Of a stretch of 9,102 bases of DNA, positions 6,139 to 9,102 are shown one piece after another; position 1 is the first letter of the stretch; every line of letters begins with the position of its first letter. The DNA is from an uncultured Erysipelotrichaceae bacterium (GTDB lineage: Bacteria; Bacillota_I; Bacilli_A; Erysipelotrichales; Erysipelotrichaceae), in the NCBI GenBank assembly GCA_937902945.1, contig CALEMD010000116.1:1-9102 (forward strand), read 5' to 3'. Made by a program: the position numbers and the translations under genes. The notes under the pieces are model-generated. The model saw nothing but the letters and a program-made list of their open reading frames with translations, ran no database searches and was not told the DNA's origin.

Positions 6139-7371
6139 ATGAATTCTGTAACAGTGAGTGTTATAAAACTATTAGCTGTATTCATAATCATCATCGGTAT
6201 TCTGTGGATGAAGAAACCATTGCTGATTGCAATTTCAGCTGCGATTGTCGGAACGGTATTGCTATTCGGATTGTCGCTGGCAGAAACTGGACAAGCAATG
6301 CTGACAGGAATTACGAGTTGGGCAACGATTCAAACTCTGCTGGTGTTTTATTCAATAACCTATCTGCAGCGCATGATGGAGAAAAGAGGAAACTTAGCGA
6401 ATTCTCAAGTTGCCTTGAATGGATTATTTAATAATCGAAGAATCAATGCATCCTTAGCACCATTTCTGCTTGGATGTCTGCCGGCGGCCAGCACAGTTCT
6501 GATATGCGGACCGATTGTCATAGATTCTGTGCAAGACTATTTGAAGACGGATGAGAAAGCAGCAATCACTTCATATTTTCGGCATATTTCAGAGAGCTTT
6601 CTGCCTACATATACAAGTATATTCATTGCAATCAGTTTAACCCAAGGAGCAGTCACCGTCAGTGGTTTTCTTATTGCAATGATACCGATGATTATTGCTC
6701 TGTTTGCGATCGGATACTTTGTGTATCTTAGAAAAGTGCCTAAAGATACTGGCATGACAGTCAGCAATACAAAACAGTATTATCTGAAATTGCTGCTTAA
6801 GAGTATCTGGCCGATAGCATTAGCGATTCTTTTGATTCTGGTTTTCAGCATGCCGGTCTATCTAGCTATAGTGATCTGTATTATATTGAATGTATTTGTA
6901 AATCATTTCAGCTGGCAGGAACTTGCATCATTCATCAAAACTGCATTTGAAGCAAAATTGATGTTAAGCACTGTACTGATAATGATATTCAAAGAAGTTC
7001 TGGCAGCGACTGGAGTGATTTCAGTTCTGCCTGCTTTCTTCCAGAACATTGCAATACCTGCATTTCTGATATATGCATTGATATTCTTCTTTGGCTCAAT
7101 TGTTGCCGGCAGTCAGGCGATTATTGTACTATGCATGCCAATGGCTATGGCCACTGTTATGCCTGAACATGCATTGCCTTTATTCATACTTCTGATGTGC
7201 ATGAATTATGCGGCAATGCAGGTTTCACCGGTGCATATATGTCTTACGCTATGCGCAGAAGATTATGGAATCAATCTTGGAGCTCTTATAGCAAAAACAA
7301 TTCCAATGGTGCTGTTATTCGCAGCGGCTGCTTTTGGATATTATGGACTGTTAACTTTATTTGGTATATGA
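6139..7371 (+). CDS. COG1906/DUF401-family membrane transporter, substrate unknown
   Basis: This polytopic inner-membrane protein of 410 residues has about 10-12 hydrophobic segments. It resembles the DUF401 (COG1906) family, related to ion-transporter-superfamily anion carriers. Family-like features are GCLPAASTVLICGPIVIDS (112-130), FRHISESFLPTYTSIF (147-162), FGSIVAGSQAIIVLCMPMAM (318-337, a Gly/Ser-rich re-entrant-type segment) and MQVSPVHICLTL (360-371). The start is ATG 6139, 8 nt after AGGAG (6126-6130). The ATG at 6132 is only 1 nt from that site and opens a different, unrelated frame. It is probably the last gene of the cluster. No function is established for the family to my knowledge; import or export of a small organic or sulfur-containing anion made by this pathway is a guess. 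Confidence 0.75.
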   Translation: MNSVTVSVIKLLAVFIIIIGILWMKKPLLIAISAAIVGTVLLFGLSLAETGQAMLTGITSWATIQTLLVFYSITYLQRMMEKRGNLANSQVALNGLFNNRRINASLAPFLLGCLPAASTVLICGPIVIDSVQDYLKTDEKAAITSYFRHISESFLPTYTSIFIAISLTQGAVTVSGFLIAMIPMIIALFAIGYFVYLRKVPKDTGMTVSNTKQYYLKLLLKSIWPIALAILLILVFSMPVYLAIVICIILNVFVNHFSWQELASFIKTAFEAKLMLSTVLIMIFKEVLAATGVISVLPAFFQNIAIPAFLIYALIFFFGSIVAGSQAIIVLCMPMAMATVMPEHALPLFILLMCMNYAAMQVSPVHICLTLCAEDYGINLGALIAKTIPMVLLFAAAAFGYYGLLTLFGI

Positions 7372-7411
7372 CGGTTTTACAATGAGATATGTTTTGTTTC
7401 AAAAGTAAGTA

Positions 7412-7831
7412 TTAAGCATGCTTTCTGCTTTTTGAATTCTGCTGTTTTGCGGCGTGCCGCTTATAATCGCATTTTTTGCATAGTTTGATATCACTATCGG
7501 CATCTGCTTTTTGGAAACTGTCTTCCCATTGACATATGCTCTGCAGAATTGGCATGACGGATTTGCCTCGTTCGGTCAAAGTATATTCTACTTTAGGAGG
7601 AATCTCATCATAGGATCTGCGATGTACAAGATTGTCCCGTATAAGTTCTTTCAGTGCGGCTGCTAGAACAGGATCTGTAATATCAGCCATCTCAGCCCTG
7701 AGCTCACTATACCGCAATGTTTTTTTGTAATTCAGCACGCAGATGATTCGCGGTTTCCATTTGCCGCCAAACTCCTGAAGCCCATGTCTTAGCGGACAGC
7801 GAATTTCGTCTTCTATTTTTTTCTGATACAC
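7412..7831 (-). CDS. HxlR-family winged-helix regulator
   Basis: This DNA-binding regulator belongs to the HxlR/YodB family, several members of which sense electrophiles, disulfide stress or aldehydes through an N-terminal cysteine. The product contains RCPLRHGLQEFGGKWKPRII (11-30), which carries the conserved cysteine Cys12 and the GGKWK signature, a helix-turn-helix over LRYSELRAEMADITDPVLAAAL (39-60), and the wing VEYTLTERGKSVMPIL (81-96). I chose GTG 7831, 8 nt after GGAGG (7844-7840), giving 139 residues. The GTG at 7846 would contain the Shine-Dalgarno inside the gene. The C-terminus has LCKKC (Cys118 and Cys121), which could bind metal or form a disulfide. It is divergent from a split-barrel flavoprotein gene, which it probably controls through the inverted repeats between them. 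Confidence 0.88.
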   Translation of the reverse strand: MYQKKIEDEIRCPLRHGLQEFGGKWKPRIICVLNYKKTLRYSELRAEMADITDPVLAAALKELIRDNLVHRRSYDEIPPKVEYTLTERGKSVMPILQSICQWEDSFQKADADSDIKLCKKCDYKRHAAKQQNSKSRKHA

Positions 7832-7888
7832 AGTCCTCACCTCCACTTGTATAAATGCAGTTTAACAGATGTTTATGAATATGAAGTT

Positions 7889-7918
7889 ACTAATAAAATT
7901 ATAAGCAGCTTATTAATT
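7889..7918. promoter_or_regulatory. Nested inverted repeats between hxlR-type and flavoprotein genes, putative operator
   Basis: The perfect palindrome ATAAGC-A-GCTTAT (7901-7913) is flanked by a wider near-repeat, ACTAATAA (7889-7896) against TTATTAAT (7910-7917). On the minus strand TATAAT (7903-7898), a possible -10 of the regulator gene, falls inside it, though no good -35 is seen. The position between divergent genes suggests the HxlR binding site. A clear promoter for the plus-strand gene could not be fixed. Confidence 0.5.
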
Positions 7919-7984
7919 GGCTGATGTGTTTTTTTGTTAAAGCAGATTATTTATGATTGAGTTATACAAGGAGGTATTAGCAAT

Positions 7985-8374
7985 ATGAACAAAGAAGTTA
8001 AGGATTTACTGGAAAGCAGTATGTGGGATCTGGCAACCTGCTGTGATGGACAGCCGAATGTTGTTCCGGTGGCCTTCAAAGGTGTGACTGAAGATGGGAA
8101 GCTGACCGTCGGAGATGTCTTCCTCAACACAACATTAGAAAATATTGCAGCAAATCCAAAAATTGCCATATCAGTATATGATGCGGCTTCATTGACAGGA
8201 TATCAGATTAAGGGAACTGCTGAGTACTTAACGTCCGGAGAAGTGGTAGATCAATATAAGAAAACAGTACAGCAAGTCTTTCATGGAGCAGCAGCTGCTA
8301 AGGGTGCACTTGTAATTACCCCGGAAAGAATAATTGTTACAACTCCAGGTAAAGACAACAGAAAAGAACTCTGA
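7985..8374 (+). CDS. Pyridoxamine 5'-phosphate oxidase-like FMN-binding split-barrel protein
   Basis: This small cytosolic flavin-binding protein of 129 residues has the pyridoxamine-oxidase-like split-barrel fold. Typical parts are MWDLATCCDGQPNVVPVAF (13-31), where similar proteins read 'LATxxxDGxPNVVPV', GDVFLNTTLENIAANPKIAISV (43-64) and GYQIKGTAEYL (72-82). It lacks the length and C-terminal region of true PdxH (about 210-220 residues), so it is not expected to make PLP; relatives bind FMN or F420 and reduce or sequester small molecules. ATG 7985 lies 10 nt after AAGGAGG (7968-7974). It is divergently arranged with the HxlR regulator, a common pairing for redox or electrophile-responsive flavoproteins. 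Its substrate is unknown. Confidence 0.85.
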   Translation: MNKEVKDLLESSMWDLATCCDGQPNVVPVAFKGVTEDGKLTVGDVFLNTTLENIAANPKIAISVYDAASLTGYQIKGTAEYLTSGEVVDQYKKTVQQVFHGAAAAKGALVITPERIIVTTPGKDNRKEL

Positions 8375-8381
8375 GACAATC

Positions 8382-8410
8382 TTGAAAACAGTAACGCAGT
8401 ACTGTAATAC
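8382..8410 (+). promoter_or_regulatory. Promoter of the GNAT gene with an operator-like palindrome as spacer
   Basis: TTGAAA (8382-8387) and TAATAC (8405-8410) are separated by exactly 17 bp. The spacer and the first base of the -10 (8388-8405) form the perfect inverted repeat ACAGTA-ACGCAG-TACTGT. A dimeric repressor, or a MerR-type activator that works between -35 and -10, could bind there. Confidence 0.5.
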
Positions 8411-8423
8411 TATATACAGAGTT

Positions 8424-8448
8424 CGATCATAAGATAATCTGATGATCG
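8424..8448 (+). promoter_or_regulatory. Stem-loop in the 5' leader of the GNAT gene
   Basis: CGATCAT (8424-8430) pairs perfectly with ATGATCG (8442-8448). After one A-G mismatch, AGA/TCT extends the stem around a TAA loop. It lies between the putative GNAT promoter and its start codon, 50 nt after the flavoprotein stop. No T-run follows, so it is not a typical terminator; an operator or RNA-stabilising hairpin is possible. Confidence 0.35.
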
Positions 8449-8489
8449 GCAGTTTGAAATATTGAATTGCAAAAGGATGGCACGCGAAA

Positions 8490-9089
8490 ATGAATATTAG
8501 AGAGTATCGGAAAAGCGATTTTGATTCATTGCACTCTGTTATGTGCGATGCATTCAGCAGCGATTCATTGTATTCATATTTCATCGAAGATGAGGAAGAA
8601 CGGAAAAAGTTTGTTCAGCAGTTTATGAAATTCCGTTTGAAGTTTGGCATAAAAAAGGGAAAGGTATTTGTGACAGATGACTGCAAAAGCCTGTTGATTC
8701 TTATCATGCCGAACCAAGAGATGAAACCGGGTGATCTGTTAACGCTTGGCGGTATGGCGGCTATGATGCATTGCAGCAAAGAACAGCGCAATCGCATAGT
8801 CTCGTTTAATGCACTTGCTGATAAGCAGAAGGAGAAAATGATAAGCCAGCCATATTGGCATATTTCTCCGATCTGTGTTGAGACAAGTGTACAGGGAAAC
8901 GGCTATGGAAGTGCATTGATGAACTACGCAGTTAAGTATATGAATAATGAATACCCGTGTTATCTAGAAACGCAAAGCAGCAGAAATATTCACTTCTACG
9001 GGAAATTTGGCTTCCAGGAAACAGAAAAAATCTGTGTTCCCGATTCGGAATTAATAAGTTATTCTATGATTCTGAATAAGAAAAAGTAA
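8490..9089 (+). CDS. GNAT-family N-acetyltransferase
   Basis: This is a predicted acetyl-CoA-dependent N-acetyltransferase of 199 residues. The acetyl-CoA-binding motif is HISPICVETSVQGNGYGSAL (124-143), with the pyrophosphate-binding QGNGYG at 135-140. The second signature is NIHFYGKFGFQE (166-177), whose tyrosine is the usual general acid. The N-terminus MNIREYRKSDFDSL is typical of the family. ATG 8490 is preceded by AAAAGG about 13 nt upstream, a rather long spacing that suggests weak translation. An ATG at 8477 starts only a seven-codon frame overlapping this start. It appears to be an independent transcription unit. The acceptor (drug, metabolite or protein) cannot be told from sequence. 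Confidence 0.88.
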   Translation: MNIREYRKSDFDSLHSVMCDAFSSDSLYSYFIEDEEERKKFVQQFMKFRLKFGIKKGKVFVTDDCKSLLILIMPNQEMKPGDLLTLGGMAAMMHCSKEQRNRIVSFNALADKQKEKMISQPYWHISPICVETSVQGNGYGSALMNYAVKYMNNEYPCYLETQSSRNIHFYGKFGFQETEKICVPDSELISYSMILNKKK

Positions 9090-9102
9090 ATGGCTGCTTT
9101 TG

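Noticed and set aside
6132..6431. 99-residue frame starting at ATG 6132
   Set aside because: It overlaps the transporter in another frame, its start is 1 nt from the Shine-Dalgarno, and its sequence looks like no protein family. The ATG at 6139 fits the ribosome binding site.
7414..7433. Possible terminator after the transporter gene (AAGCA/TGCTT followed by TTT)
   Set aside because: The stem is only 5 bp and the T-run is three bases, overlapping the end of the HxlR gene. Too weak to call.
7832..7846. GTG 7846 as start of the HxlR-family gene
   Set aside because: The GGAGG Shine-Dalgarno would be inside the coding sequence. GTG 7831 has correct spacing and gives the usual family N-terminus.
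8477..8500. Seven-codon mini-ORF overlapping the GNAT start
   Set aside because: Very short with no recognisable peptide signal. It could modulate GNAT translation, but nothing beyond its presence supports this.

Overview
The window reads as chromosomal DNA of a low-GC, Gram-positive (Firmicutes-type) bacterium, probably an anaerobe. It is AT-rich, start codons follow strong AGGAGG-type Shine-Dalgarno sites, some genes start with GTG, and the families present (flavodoxin-ferredoxin 'EFR1' protein, HxlR regulator, YheO-type regulator, MalY/PatB aminotransferase, COG1906 transporter) fit gut or oral Clostridia or Erysipelotrichia. The sequence alone does not fix the genus. No rRNA, tRNA, CRISPR array, insertion sequence or phage gene was seen.

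Layout. (1) 1-639: 3' two thirds of a thioredoxin reductase gene, closed by a weaker hairpin and a strong intrinsic terminator; the strong one lies inside the end of the next gene. (2) 710-1351, minus strand: a YheO/DauR-type regulator. (3) 1352-1695: a 344-bp divergent control region. It holds repeated TTATTGATAAAT boxes, a perfect TTATCA-ATG-TGATAA palindrome, a promoter in each direction and a roughly 150-nt structured leader. (4) 1696-7371, plus strand: ridA, an APC-type amino acid permease (frameshifted as given), a MalY/PatB C-S lyase, a CxxC redoxin, an EFR1-type flavodoxin/2x[4Fe-4S] protein and a COG1906/DUF401 transporter. (5) 7412-7831, minus strand: an HxlR regulator, divergent from (6) 7985-8374, a pyridoxamine-oxidase-like split-barrel flavoprotein. 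(7) 8490-9089: a GNAT acetyltransferase with its own promoter, whose -35/-10 spacer is a perfect inverted repeat.

How the genes may work together. The core (regulator, RidA, permease, MalY/PatB lyase) makes sense as an amino-acid uptake and beta-elimination module. The permease would import cysteine, cystine or another beta-substituted amino acid. The PLP enzyme would split the C-S bond, giving a thiol or sulfide and 2-aminoacrylate, and RidA would hydrolyse the reactive enamine/imine to pyruvate and ammonia. The redoxin, the ferredoxin-like protein and the second transporter follow in the same direction and may handle the sulfur product, electrons or an exported anion; this part is inference. 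The permease frameshift (one base missing near 2240-2245) means that in this copy uptake is broken, unless the base loss is a sequencing error.

The most interesting points are the seven-gene locus with no standard pathway name, its repeated operator boxes, its leader RNA with a possible pseudoknot, and the frameshifted permease.
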